This document shows positions 1 to 8,745 of a stretch of DNA of 64,000 nt, piece by piece. Every line of letters starts with the position of its first letter. Positions within the stretch are counted from its first letter, which is position 1. The notes beneath the pieces are model-generated. The model was given only the letters and a program-made list of their open reading frames with translations, ran no database searches and was not told the origin of the DNA. Both the position numbers and the translations under genes were made by a program. Source of the stretch: Chlorobiaceae bacterium (lineage in GTDB: Bacteria > Bacteroidota > Chlorobiia > Chlorobiales > Chlorobiaceae); assembly GCA_013334865.1 (NCBI GenBank), contig JAAXWS010000012.1, positions 1 to 64,000 on the forward strand, written 5' to 3'.

Positions 1-4
1 AGAC

Positions 5-1110
5 TAGGGGACGTTGTTCAATAGCGTAAAACAATTTAATTTTCATTGATTAAATTGAAACCGAGACGGAAATTCAATCAGGATGACCGAAAGGAGGGAA
101 AATGCCAAGAGGAGCGCGCCTTGATGCTCCGGGTACCTTGCACCATGTCATTATCCGGGGCATAGAGCAAGGTATGATCGTCAGGGATGATGATGACCGG
201 CAAGAGTTGTTGGGCAGGATGGGCGAACTGGCAAAGGGTTCGAAAACGTCTATCTATGCCTTTGCACTGATGACGAATCATCTGCATATCCTGCTGAAGA
301 GCGGGCCGTTGGGCTTGGCGACGTATATGCGTCGTCTGCTTTCAGGGTATGCCCAGTACTTCAATCGCCGTCATAATCGGGTCGGCCATCTATTTCAGAA
401 TCGCTACAAGTCGATTATTTGCGAAGAGGAGGCGTACTTTGAAAAGCTTGTAGCCTATATCCATCTCAATCCCCTGAAAGCCGGGATGGTCAGTTCATTG
501 AATGAGCTTGCGGGATACCCATGGAGCGGCCATGCTGTTCTCATGAAAAGCGTAAGACATGACTGGCTGGATAGGGACTATGTTCTCGGGTTTTTCGGCA
601 GGACGGCGGGATTGGCCATAACAGCATACCTTGCGTTTCTCAAGGACGAGATGGGTATTGATCGTGAGTCTGAACTTTCGGGTGGGGGGCTGGTTCGTTC
701 GCATGGGGGGTGGTCGACCGTGCTGTCGATGCGCAAACAGGGAGTGAGGGAGCAGGGGGACGAAAGGATTCTTGGGAGTGGTGAGTTTGTCAAATCTCTG
801 CTGGCTGAGGCGGAAGATGGGGTCCGAAAGCAGATTCCGTCTGCAGAACGATTAGGGCTGGTGGAAAAGGATATTTCGGAGGAGTGCCGGCTATCAGGGA
901 TTTCGGTCGCCTTTTTTCTTTCAGGCAGCAGGAGCGGAACGTTGTCCTCGCTGAGAAAACGTTTGGCCGTCAAGTTTGTTAATATGTATGGCTTGTCATT
1001 GGCGGAAACAGCCCGGCAGTTAGGAGTGACAACCAATGCTGTCAGTTATATGGTTAGGAGACCTTGATTTGTTGTTTGTTTCTTTTGCTGCTATTGAACA
1101 ACGTCCCCTA
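5..1110 (+). mobile_element. RAYT element bounded by 21-bp inverted repeats
   Basis: A Y1-type transposase gene lies between two copies of one 21-bp sequence in inverted orientation, at 5-25 and 1090-1110, matching at every base. The core reads GGGGACGTTGTTCAATAG on the left. The match stops exactly at both ends, so these look like element boundaries or REP-type recognition sequences. Such transposases are known to sit between REP-like palindromes. I see no target-site duplication, as expected for the Y1 single-strand mechanism. The unit looks complete, and its gene has a strong ribosome-binding site. Confidence 0.8.
102..1067 (+). CDS. REP-associated tyrosine (Y1) transposase
   Basis: Predicted HUH-family single-strand transposase, 321 residues. 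The N-terminal half is the IS200-like Y1 domain. The HUH metal-binding pair is seen in TNHLHILLK near residue 58, and the IHLNPLKAG block that typically follows the nucleophile region lies near residue 120. The candidate catalytic tyrosine is in the EEAYFEKLVAYIH stretch. The C-terminal 60-70 residues look like a DnaA-type helix-turn-helix (LSLAETARQLGVTTNAVSY), common in long RAYTs and probably binding the flanking repeats. A strong AAAGGAGG at about 90-97 supports the ATG at 102. Family assignment is firm. Activity is not shown. Confidence 0.88.
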   Translation: MPRGARLDAPGTLHHVIIRGIEQGMIVRDDDDRQELLGRMGELAKGSKTSIYAFALMTNHLHILLKSGPLGLATYMRRLLSGYAQYFNRRHNRVGHLFQNRYKSIICEEEAYFEKLVAYIHLNPLKAGMVSSLNELAGYPWSGHAVLMKSVRHDWLDRDYVLGFFGRTAGLAITAYLAFLKDEMGIDRESELSGGGLVRSHGGWSTVLSMRKQGVREQGDERILGSGEFVKSLLAEAEDGVRKQIPSAERLGLVEKDISEECRLSGISVAFFLSGSRSGTLSSLRKRLAVKFVNMYGLSLAETARQLGVTTNAVSYMVRRP

Positions 1111-1122
1111 TTTTGAGCTGAC

Positions 1123-1155
1123 ACGAGAAAAGGAGGCTGCGCCTCCTTTTCTCGT
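1123..1155. terminator. Bidirectional hairpin terminator
   Basis: A perfect 15-bp stem (1123-1137 with 1141-1155) and a 3-nt loop. The A-rich and T-rich ends lie within the stem. It sits just past the RAYT element and downstream of the minus-strand barrel gene, so it could end transcription from both sides. Confidence 0.75.
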
Positions 1156-1173
1156 TGTTGGAGCCGCATGAGG

Positions 1174-1791
1174 TCAGAAGTTATAGCGCAGGCCGAGCAG
1201 GATGTTGCTGCTGCTTGAGGTGGCTTTGTCCTCACCATCCTTGTATGCTCCCGGTTTGAAGTAACGGTAGCCCAGGTCGACCACGATGTCATCGGTTGCC
1301 TTGATGCCGATGCCGGTGCCGAGCTGCCATGCAAACACGGATTTGCTCTGTCCCGTGAAGTTGTTATCCTTCGGCTTTAGCGTGGCCCCGCCGATGCCGC
1401 CCATAACATACGGGGTTATGCTGGAATCCTTGATTGCCACATCGTAGTAGGCATTGGCCATGTAGGAGAATACCGAGAGCTTGTAGCCGGTTACGGAGGT
1501 AAGGTTCGTTCCATCCTCTTTTGCCTTGTCGACGTGGGCGACGACATAGCCGAGCGCGGCTTCAATCCGGTAACAGTCACTTTTCAGGCCTACGGACCCA
1601 CCGAAAGGTACGGCGGTTTTGAACGTGCAGGCATCGTTGACGGTGATGCCGGCAACGGTGGTGGTTGAGTTGCCCGGGAATGCCAGGCCGGTATACGCGC
1701 TAACATAAGGTGTGGCGGCCTGAGCGAACGAAGGGGCTGCACACATGCCTGCCAGCATCAGTGCTACGAGTTTCTTTTTCATGATTTTCAT
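1174..1791 (-). CDS. Outer-membrane beta-barrel protein
   Basis: A 205-residue exported protein. The first 25 residues are a typical signal peptide (Lys-rich start, hydrophobic core, cleavage after SFAQA). The rest alternates polar and hydrophobic residues and ends in Tyr-Asn-Phe, the terminal aromatic that the BAM machinery recognises. Length and pattern fit the small 8-stranded OmpA-like/opacity barrels (OMP_b-brl). GYRYF and LLGLRYNF near the end are typical closing strands. It is a single gene, divergent from the methyltransferase across a 272-bp AT-rich gap. The start could also be the Met at residue 4. No specific function can be given. Confidence 0.75.
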   Translation of the reverse strand: MKIMKKKLVALMLAGMCAAPSFAQAATPYVSAYTGLAFPGNSTTTVAGITVNDACTFKTAVPFGGSVGLKSDCYRIEAALGYVVAHVDKAKEDGTNLTSVTGYKLSVFSYMANAYYDVAIKDSSITPYVMGGIGGATLKPKDNNFTGQSKSVFAWQLGTGIGIKATDDIVVDLGYRYFKPGAYKDGEDKATSSSSNILLGLRYNF

Positions 1792-2063
1792 TGGTATGGG
1801 GGTTGAGCAATTCAGGACAGCTTCAGCTCACGCAAGCTATCTTTACGGTGTAATATTATGCAATTTGGCTGAAGTGTCCAAATAAAAAAAGTGTATGAAC
1901 GCTTTGCTGATATATTATAAATATAAAAGTTTATCCGTGATGGATTGGCCCATAATTCCATGAGTATTGCTCGTCTCGCTTGGCGCGATCCGGAGTGTGT
2001 ATGAGTTGACAGTCCCTATGTGTTGTGTTCGTGATGCCGGTAATACTTCCGATCTGAACGATT

Positions 2064-2783
2064 ATGAGTTTTTATTCCGTTTTTGCAGCCGATTACGAAC
2101 TTGTGTTCCCTGTCAGGGATGAGGTGTACCGCTTTCTGCGGTCGCATGCAGGAGTTCCCGGAGGCAGGGTGCTCGATGTGGGTTGCGGCCCGGGGCATTA
2201 TTGCGGGCGGTTTGCCGCCGACGGTTATGATGCGACCGGGATCGACCTGGACAGGGCGATGATCGTGGAGGCTCTGAAGCGCTATCCGCAGGCTGCATTC
2301 CGCAGCATGGACATGCGTTCGGTCGATGCGGTTGGGGGAGGGTTCAGCTGCGTGTATTCGATCGGTAACGTGATGGCGTATCCTGGCCCGGATGAACTGG
2401 CCGCTTTCCTTGGCAGGATCAGCCGCCTGCTAAAGCCCGGCGGTGCCTGGATCATGCAGGTGATGCACTGGGATGCCTTCGCCGGGGTGGAGTCCTATGA
2501 ATTTCCTGCCAGGACGATCGAACGTGAGGGAGGGACGGCAACGTTTCATCGCAGCTATCGCTTCGAAAATCCTGATGCCGTGCTGTTTTCCGTTACGCTG
2601 CGCCAGGCGGGGCAGGTGCTTTTCGACGATGCCTCGACGCTGTATCCGGTATCCGTGAAGCGCTATCTCGAACTTCATGACAGGTCGGGATTAAGCTCCG
2701 TGTCAGTCTGTTCGGATTTTGCAGGCTCCCCGCTCAAGGATATCCCGGGGAGCGGTTTGGTGATGGTTTTCAGGAAACGGTGA
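2064..2783 (+). CDS. Class I SAM-dependent methyltransferase
   Basis: 239 residues with the Rossmann methyltransferase signature: motif I VLDVGCGPGHYC (about residues 38-49), the acidic motif II residue in TGIDLD (about 64), and a motif IV region (CVYSIGNVMAY). This is a Methyltransf_11/25-type small-molecule enzyme. The substrate cannot be read from the sequence. It stands alone, divergent from the barrel gene, and ends 8 bp before the convergent rlpA stop, leaving almost no room for a terminator. No Shine-Dalgarno sequence precedes the ATG. Confidence 0.75.
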   Translation: MSFYSVFAADYELVFPVRDEVYRFLRSHAGVPGGRVLDVGCGPGHYCGRFAADGYDATGIDLDRAMIVEALKRYPQAAFRSMDMRSVDAVGGGFSCVYSIGNVMAYPGPDELAAFLGRISRLLKPGGAWIMQVMHWDAFAGVESYEFPARTIEREGGTATFHRSYRFENPDAVLFSVTLRQAGQVLFDDASTLYPVSVKRYLELHDRSGLSSVSVCSDFAGSPLKDIPGSGLVMVFRKR

Positions 2784-2791
2784 CCGTTCGG

Positions 2792-3307
2792 TCAGTCGTA
2801 GGCTTCTATCCTGACATTGCCGATGCCGGCCATCCCGATCTGCCTCGCGGCCGCCTGGGATATGTCGATGATCCGGCCTTTCGTATGTGGTCCGCGATCG
2901 TTGATTTTTACGACGACATGCCTGCCGTTGTCAAGGTTGGTAACCCTGACCTTCGTGCCGAAAGGTAGTGACTTATGGGCGGCGGTGTAGTCCGTCCGGT
3001 CGAAATGTTCGCCGCTTGCCGTCCGCTGTCCATGGAACCTGTTCGCATAGAAAGAAGCCCTGCCTTCCCCAACCAGGAAGCGCGAACTGTTTTCACCCGC
3101 CTGCGCTCCGGAGGACTTTTCCGGACTGTTTTCAGCTGAATCCGTATCCCTGTTTATCCGGTTCGCAAGAAAGAAGCCCTGCTCTTTATGGCCTGCAGTG
3201 ACGCTGTTTTCGGTTTCTTTGGCCTGAAGCCCGGTCAGTGAAGGGGGAAAAACGAGAGCCGCCGCAAGGAGGAGGCTGCCGATCGATTGTCTGTGTGTTT
3301 TCTGCAT
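2792..3307 (-). CDS. rlpA: RlpA-like septal lytic transglycosylase family protein
   Basis: 171 residues: an N-terminal signal peptide (to about residue 30), a low-complexity linker, then a double-psi beta-barrel domain (about 80-171). The domain shows the RlpA signatures [28 protein letters not shown] and VKINDRGPH, which include the conserved His and Asp. RlpA acts in the periplasm; in Pseudomonas it cleaves peptidoglycan strands lacking stem peptides. There is no lipobox cysteine at the cleavage region, so it looks secreted and soluble, not a lipoprotein. There is no SPOR domain either, so this is a minimal form. Confidence 0.85.
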   Translation of the reverse strand: MQKTHRQSIGSLLLAAALVFPPSLTGLQAKETENSVTAGHKEQGFFLANRINRDTDSAENSPEKSSGAQAGENSSRFLVGEGRASFYANRFHGQRTASGEHFDRTDYTAAHKSLPFGTKVRVTNLDNGRHVVVKINDRGPHTKGRIIDISQAAARQIGMAGIGNVRIEAYD

Positions 3308-3770
3308 ACTGGCATCCCGGTTTATGCGCCTCTACCCGATCAGGTACCGAAAATCCAGTGCCTTCCCGTTGCTGGTGATACGCCGGTTTATTTCGTGTTA
3401 TCAAACACGAAATGAAAATATACGAAAAGGTTTTTAAACGCTGAAATCGGTAGGGCGGCCGTCCCTGGTGAGGGGTCGTGATAGGCTGCATTGGTTGTTA
3501 AGTGTATTGAAATAAAGGCATTACTGATCATGTTGGTATTGGGTGGAGGGTGGGCCTGGCATGATGATTACCGGGTTGCCGATCTGATGCCGACGATGGG
3601 AAATGGGCGCTATCCATCTATTTTTACATGGGGTTACGCCGTCCTGTGAAGGTTCGGAAAAAATAACTTTCGGCGTCGTCGGCATATGATGAACCGAATA
3701 GCGTGAAGGTGTTGTTGGATGAACGTGGGGCTGCCTTCACGAAAACCATTCCCGGCCTCCCTGACTGAAT
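3308..3770. other. 463-bp intergenic region, no gene seen
   Basis: A divergent spacer between rlpA (minus) and the TPR gene (plus). I see no convincing coding frame and no RNA gene. The only clear structure is the palindrome at 3390-3413. The stretch around 3410-3440 and 3500-3530 is AT-rich and could hold promoters for the two flanking genes. Confidence 0.5.
3390..3413. promoter_or_regulatory. 24-bp palindrome, operator candidate upstream of rlpA
   Basis: Two perfect 10-bp arms (ATTTCGTGTT and AACACGAAAT) around a 4-nt spacer, centred about 95 bp upstream of the rlpA start. There is no T-tract and no transcript that would end here, so a dimeric regulator site is more likely than a terminator. 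The regulator is unknown. Confidence 0.4.
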
Positions 3771-4718
3771 ATGAAAGAGCGGCTATCGAGATCATGGCGA
3801 GGTTGCGCGAAGGCGGCTCTGATGACGCTGGTTGCACTGTTGCATGTCGCGCTTGCCTTTGCCGGGCCGGCTGAAGAGTATCTTGATCGTGGGGTTCGCC
3901 GGGCTGAACTGGGCGATTACCAGGGCGCCGTCGACGATTTCTCCCGTTCCATAACGCTCAGGCCTAAAAACCCCGCAGCTTACTACAATCGGGGGCTTGC
4001 CCGGGGCTTTTCCGGAGACCTGAAAGGGGCGATTGCCGATTACACCAGAGCCATTGCGCTCAATCCCCGTGCCGCCGGTGCATACAACAATCGCGGATTC
4101 ACCAGGGCCGCGCTTGGGCAGTATGCCCTGGCGATCCGGGATATTTCGAAAGCAGTGGCGCTCGAACCTGGCGTCCCCGAGCTGTACAACAACCGCGGAA
4201 CGGTCTGGAATTCGCTGAAGGATTACCGGAGGGCGATCGCGGATTTCGACAGGGCGCTGCAACTCGACCCTCGCCTTGCCGGCGTCTACAACAACCGCGG
4301 GCTCTCGAAAAGCTATCTCGGGGATATTCCCGGGGCGATCGAGGATTTTACGAAATCGGTCACCATCGACCAGAGATATGCGGCTGCATGGTACAACCGG
4401 GGGAATGCAAAGGTTTCGCTCGACGATCTGCATGGGGCGGTCGAAGACTATTCGAGGGCGATCGTGCTCGACCCGAAGATGCTTGTCGCATGGAACAACC
4501 GGGCATTCGCGAGAATCAGGCTGGGCGATTTTGAGGGGGCCATCGCTGATCTGGGGATGATCATTTCGATCGCCCCTGAAAACTCTTCGGGATGGTATAA
4601 CCGGGGCGTCGCCAAAAAGCTTTCCGGGGACAGGCAAGGGGCGATCGCCGACCTCAGGCGTGCGGCTGAATTGGGCGACTCGCTTGCCCTCGACGTACTG
4701 AAGGGGCTGCTTCCGTGA
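3771..4718 (+). CDS. TPR-repeat protein with N-terminal signal/anchor
   Basis: 315 residues. After a basic start and a hydrophobic segment (residues 14-32, ending near AFAGPAEE) come about eight tandem 34-residue tetratricopeptide repeats. Almost every one carries the YNNRG or YNRG helix-A core and a GAI.D/GAVDDY helix-B core. TPR arrays form a superhelical scaffold for protein-protein contacts. The signal peptide places this one in the periplasm. The repeats are so alike that recent repeat amplification is likely. No enzyme domain is present and the partner is unknown. The start is ATG 3771, without a clear ribosome-binding site. Confidence 0.8.
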   Translation: MKERLSRSWRGCAKAALMTLVALLHVALAFAGPAEEYLDRGVRRAELGDYQGAVDDFSRSITLRPKNPAAYYNRGLARGFSGDLKGAIADYTRAIALNPRAAGAYNNRGFTRAALGQYALAIRDISKAVALEPGVPELYNNRGTVWNSLKDYRRAIADFDRALQLDPRLAGVYNNRGLSKSYLGDIPGAIEDFTKSVTIDQRYAAAWYNRGNAKVSLDDLHGAVEDYSRAIVLDPKMLVAWNNRAFARIRLGDFEGAIADLGMIISIAPENSSGWYNRGVAKKLSGDRQGAIADLRRAAELGDSLALDVLKGLLP

Positions 4719-4895
4719 TGCTGCCCGCGATGCAGGGTATGTATTGGCTGATGCGAACAATTCCTGATGAATGCGTATATTTACAACTGGTTTGTTTGAA
4801 ACAATGCTTCAGATGATTCATGTGATTTACCTAAAGAAGTATGCCGGATGTTCGGTATGGTCTGATAATTTGTAGCAACATCATTTCCCTGCCTT

Positions 4896-6809
4896 ATGTC
4901 AACGACTCCAGTAGATCCCCATTCGTCTTCCATTCCCGGCAAAACCGACCTGAAGCATCTCGCGACGATATCACTTGCTGCGCTCGGCGTCGTCTTCGGC
5001 GATATAGGGACCAGCCCCCTTTACGCGATGAGGGAGTGTTTCCACGGCGAATACAGCATCCCGGTGACGAACGACAACGTCCTCGGCGTGCTCTCCCTTC
5101 TCATCTGGGCGATTCTGCTCATCGTGACGCTCAAATACCTCACGTTCATCATGAAGGCCGATAACGACGGTGAGGGTGGTATTCTTGCCCTGACCTCCCT
5201 GATCATCTCCCATAGTCGCAAGAACAAGAAAGAGCGTTGGCTTCTGGTGGCCATCGGACTGTTCGGTGCGGCGCTCCTGTTCGGTGACGGCATGATCACC
5301 CCTGCGATTTCGGTGCTCAGTGCCGTGGAGGGCGTACAGATCATCGCCCCGGAATTCGGGTCACTGGCGATTCCTGTGACGATCGCCATCCTGATCGGGC
5401 TGTTCCTGTTCCAGCATCACGGCACGGCGAAGGTAGGGGCCCTTTTCGGACCGATCATCCTGGTCTGGTTCACGGCCATCGGCATATTCGGCTTCAACGA
5501 AATTGTTCGCTATCCCCAGATCCTTGTCTCAATCTCGCCCTACTACGGCATCAGGTTCCTCATGAACAACCATATACACGGATTCATGGTGCTTGGGGCC
5601 GTGTTCCTTGCCGTGACCGGTGCGGAGGCCTTGTATGCCGACATGGGGCATTTCGGCCGCCGACCGATCCGTCTGACCTGGCTGGTGGTCGTGTTTCCCT
5701 CCTTGCTGCTGAACTATTTCGGCCAGGGGGCGTTCCTGCTTGCCTCCCCGGAATCCTCCTACAACCCGTTCTACTCCCTCGTACCGTCATGGGGGGTGAT
5801 CCCGATGGTTATTCTTGCGACCATGGCGACGATCATCGCATCCCAGGCGCTCATTACCGGAGTCTTTTCACTTGTCCAGCAGGCGATCCAGCTCGGTTAC
5901 CTCCCGAGGGTGACCGTCAGGCATACCTCGGCGAGCCATATCGGGCAGATATACGTTCCGGCAGCGAACTGGTCGCTGATGATAGCGACCGTGGGACTGG
6001 TTGCCGGATTCGGTTCGTCGAGCAGGCTCGCGTCGGCTTACGGCGTGGCCGTCACTGCGACGATGCTGATCTCGGCCATCCTCTTCTACTATGTCGCCAG
6101 GGACATCTGGAACTGGAACCGGCTTGCGGTCAATCTGCTGGTCGGCCTTTTCATGGTCATGGACCTCTCGTTTTTTGCGGCAAGCATGAGCAAACTGTTT
6201 CACGGGGCATGGTTTCCCCTGGTCATCGGGCTTGTCTGCTTCACGCTGATGGTGACCTGGCAACAGGGGCGAGCGCTGCTCCTCAAGCAGATCCAGGAGC
6301 GGACCCTTACGCTGGGCGAATTCTCCGAAAGCCTTGCCATCCAGTCTCCCCAAAGGGTGAACGGGCAGGCGATCTACCTGACGGCAAATCCCGATATCGT
6401 GCCGATTGCGCTGCTGCATAACATGCGGCACAACAAGGTCCTGCATTCCGAGGTCGGCCTGCTTCATTTTTCGACGGAGCGGGTGCCGAGGGTGTCGAAC
6501 AGCCGCAAGGTGGAGGTGACTTCGATCGGCGACGGCATGTACAAGATCATCGCCCGGTACGGTTACATGGAGTACCCCAACATCCGGCAGGTCCTTGCCC
6601 TTGCAAACCAGCAGGGTATGCATTTCAAGGCGAATGCCATCAGCTTTTTCCTCAATCGCGAAAAGATCGTGGTCGTGATGAAGACCCGGATGAGCGTCTG
6701 GCGGAAGAAGCTGTTCGGGCTTATGGCGCGCAATGCGCTGAGCGCGTCGGCCTATTACGATCTTCCTTCCGGCCAGGTGATCGAGATCGGCGTGCAGGTC
6801 CAGATCTGA
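4896..6809 (+). CDS. kup: Kup/Trk-type potassium uptake protein
   Basis: 637 residues, full length for the KUP/HAK/KT family of proton-coupled K+ importers. The N-terminus carries the diagnostic GVVFGDIGTSPLYA (about residues 33-46). About twelve membrane segments follow to residue 440 or so, with GDGMITPAISVLSAVEG and ALYADMGHFG, which are strongly conserved. A cytoplasmic C-terminal domain of about 170 residues completes it. It should act in turgor and K+ homeostasis at the inner membrane. Monocistronic, with a short AT-rich gap before terC. Confidence 0.93.
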   Translation: MSTTPVDPHSSSIPGKTDLKHLATISLAALGVVFGDIGTSPLYAMRECFHGEYSIPVTNDNVLGVLSLLIWAILLIVTLKYLTFIMKADNDGEGGILALTSLIISHSRKNKKERWLLVAIGLFGAALLFGDGMITPAISVLSAVEGVQIIAPEFGSLAIPVTIAILIGLFLFQHHGTAKVGALFGPIILVWFTAIGIFGFNEIVRYPQILVSISPYYGIRFLMNNHIHGFMVLGAVFLAVTGAEALYADMGHFGRRPIRLTWLVVVFPSLLLNYFGQGAFLLASPESSYNPFYSLVPSWGVIPMVILATMATIIASQALITGVFSLVQQAIQLGYLPRVTVRHTSASHIGQIYVPAANWSLMIATVGLVAGFGSSSRLASAYGVAVTATMLISAILFYYVARDIWNWNRLAVNLLVGLFMVMDLSFFAASMSKLFHGAWFPLVIGLVCFTLMVTWQQGRALLLKQIQERTLTLGEFSESLAIQSPQRVNGQAIYLTANPDIVPIALLHNMRHNKVLHSEVGLLHFSTERVPRVSNSRKVEVTSIGDGMYKIIARYGYMEYPNIRQVLALANQQGMHFKANAISFFLNREKIVVVMKTRMSVWRKKLFGLMARNALSASAYYDLPSGQVIEIGVQVQI

Positions 6810-6902
6810 CGAAGTGTGCAAATTATTTTGAAGCTGCCGATTATTTATATATATACATATGTACAGTCCTTGCCTGAGAGCGTGTGATGAAAAATCGGCA
6901 GC

Positions 6903-7685
6903 ATGCTTGACCTGATACAGGAGATCGTTTCGAATCCGGCTCAATCGCTGCTGGTGGTTCTTAACCTTGTCGTGATTGAGAGCCTGCTGTCGGTCGACAA
7001 CGCGGCAGTGCTGGCCGCCATGGTCAGGGACCTGCCTCCGGACAGGCGATCGGCAGCTCTCAAGTACGGTATTCTGGGTGCTTACCTGTTCAGGGGGATC
7101 TGCCTGTTTTTTGCCGTCTGGCTCGTTCGTTTCTGGTGGCTGAAGCCATTCGGGGGCCTTTACCTCCTTTACCTGGTGTGGAGCTGGTGGAAAGGAAGGG
7201 CGACGGCCGAAGAGGGGGATGACTATTACGATAAGCAGGCAAACGGGTTCTATCGTGCGGTTTCGGGTTTTCTCGGACCATTCTGGTCCACGGTGTTGCT
7301 TATCGAAGCGATGGATATCGCATTCTCTATCGACAATATCTTTGCTGCGGTCGCATTTACCGACAACATCATCCTGGTCTGCACCGGGGTGTTCATCGGG
7401 ATACTGGCGATGCGTTTCGTGGCTCAGGGGTTCGTGAGGCTTATGGAGGAGTACCGGTTTCTTGAGACAAGCGCATTTGTCGTTCTTGGACTCCTCGGGG
7501 TGAAGCTTCTGCTGTCGGCAGCGGGGCATCTCTATCCCGGGACGTTGTTCGGCAGGCTGATCGATGGCCATGAAGCCGATCTGATCACCTCCGGTCTCAC
7601 GGTTGCGTTTTTTTTCGTTCCTGTAGTGAGCAGCCTCCTGTTCAATATGCCCGCAAGGGCGCGTGACGAGGAAAAGGCTTCATGA
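6903..7685 (+). CDS. TerC-family integral membrane protein
   Basis: 260 residues with about seven predicted membrane helices. Two acidic helix motifs define the family: ESLLSVDNAAVLAAM (about residues 23-37) and AMDIAFSIDNIFAAVAF (about 137-153). TerC proteins are linked to tellurite resistance. Relatives such as Alx and MeeF export Mn2+ and help load secreted metalloproteins, so a metal exporter role is the best inference. A chloroplast relative is needed for thylakoid biogenesis, which is worth noting in a phototroph. The next gene follows within about 50 bp. Confidence 0.82.
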   Translation: MLDLIQEIVSNPAQSLLVVLNLVVIESLLSVDNAAVLAAMVRDLPPDRRSAALKYGILGAYLFRGICLFFAVWLVRFWWLKPFGGLYLLYLVWSWWKGRATAEEGDDYYDKQANGFYRAVSGFLGPFWSTVLLIEAMDIAFSIDNIFAAVAFTDNIILVCTGVFIGILAMRFVAQGFVRLMEEYRFLETSAFVVLGLLGVKLLLSAAGHLYPGTLFGRLIDGHEADLITSGLTVAFFFVPVVSSLLFNMPARARDEEKAS

Positions 7686-7737
7686 AATAAGTAATGCCGG
7701 GTTTATCCGCACAATCTATAACAAACTGCATTTCGCC

Positions 7738-8397
7738 ATGACGTCACATAACGGGTTCCACCACCGCCTTCGCGAATATATCCTGAAGAAACACGGCTCG
7801 ATCAACGCATTCTGCCGGGCTACCGGTATCAAGTACCCTGCCCAGATGACCCCCTATCTCAAGGGCAAGTGCCTTCCCGGCAAAAAGATGCTCGAGCGTC
7901 TCGAAAAAGACGGTGCGGACGTCGACTGGATCCTGACCGGCCACGCGGTGGGGGAGATGATGACGCCCATCAGCGATGCCCTGGCGCTTTCGCGTTACCG
8001 TATGGATATCGACAACCTGCTCCGGCAGGTCAGGCTCCATATCGGCCGCTTCGACGACAGGCTCAAGCCGGCCATCGAGGCCTATGCGGTGCTGGATGAC
8101 TCCGAAAACATCGTGGACCTCAACGGTTCGCTCGAGAAGTTCCTTGGATATGAAGCCGGCAAGCTTTCCGGCGCGTCGCTTTCCACGCTGATCCATCCGG
8201 AAGACTATGTTCAGATCAAGAGTGCGCTCCAGCGTCAGAAGCCTGATGAGGCGGTGCTTATGTTCTATTCGCGTTTCCTTGCCGGGGATGGTGCATATCT
8301 CAATGTCGAGTGGAGCCTTTCGGTGAAACGGAAGCCGATGAGCGACCTCAACGAATATGCGATGATTCTCCGCAAGACCGACTTCAAGGTCGGCTGA
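7738..8397 (+). CDS. HTH (XRE-like) plus PAS domain regulator
   Basis: 219 residues from ATG 7738. Residues 1-65 resemble the helix-turn-helix of phage-repressor proteins: GSINAFCRATGIKYPAQM followed by a recognition-like helix, then VDWILTGH, which resembles the DxxWLLTG ending seen in such repressors. Residues about 110-215 form a PAS domain (LGYEAGKLSG, LIHPEDY, PAC-like tail). The pairing suggests a transcription factor that senses a ligand or redox state directly. An upstream ATG at 7663 would overlap terC by 23 bp. I prefer 7738 because the domain begins there. The target genes are unknown. Confidence 0.65.
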   Translation: MTSHNGFHHRLREYILKKHGSINAFCRATGIKYPAQMTPYLKGKCLPGKKMLERLEKDGADVDWILTGHAVGEMMTPISDALALSRYRMDIDNLLRQVRLHIGRFDDRLKPAIEAYAVLDDSENIVDLNGSLEKFLGYEAGKLSGASLSTLIHPEDYVQIKSALQRQKPDEAVLMFYSRFLAGDGAYLNVEWSLSVKRKPMSDLNEYAMILRKTDFKVG

Positions 8398-8442
8398 TCC
8401 TTCTGCGGCCGCGATATTCCGCAACTCCTTCAGTATACGATA

Positions 8443-8466
8443 GAAGCCGGCCAGGGGGCCGGCTTC
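8443..8466 (+). terminator. Hairpin downstream of the HTH-PAS gene
   Basis: A perfect 10-bp GC-rich stem (8443-8452 with 8457-8466) and an AGGG loop, 45 bp after the stop codon. The following bases are only moderately T-rich (GGCGTTATTCGTGT), so termination may be partial. Confidence 0.6.
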
Positions 8467-8625
8467 GGCGTTATTCGTGTCTTGTTGCCCTGCTTGTTGT
8501 TGGTTGTTTATATAATACGTATTTCATGTAGTAAAAGATATATTCTGTATGTTGTGTTTTTCGGGTCGTCAAGAATATTTCTTTTGATTTATTGGAATAA
8601 ATATTTTTATTTATTCTAAGTGTTT

Positions 8626-8745
8626 TATTGCACTGGAAAGCATCTTTCCGGTGTTTTGACAGAGGTTTCTCACGCCAGTGAGAAAGAGCAGATCCGTGGG
8701 GGAACGTCTGCTCACCAAAGCGGCCGCCTGGCCGCTTTTTTTTTA
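8626..8745 (+). ncRNA. Candidate structured small RNA, Chlorobi-1-like
   Basis: Four consecutive hairpins fill about 115 bases with no coding frame. H1: 8631-8640 with 8644-8653 (10 bp, one G-U). H2: 8666-8673 with 8678-8685 (8 bp, GCCA loop). H3: 8686-8692 with 8707-8713 (7 bp). H4: 8719-8725 with 8730-8736, followed by nine Ts, a textbook intrinsic terminator. The upstream 100 bp are very AT-rich with TATAAT at 8511-8516 and other possible promoters. The published Chlorobi-1 motif is described as stem-loops followed by a terminator in this phylum, so this is a good match by architecture only. The 5' end is approximate. Confidence 0.6.

Noticed and set aside
5868-7571. Long minus-strand frame across kup and terC
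   Set aside because: Spans two well-supported genes and their spacer; no domain recognised.
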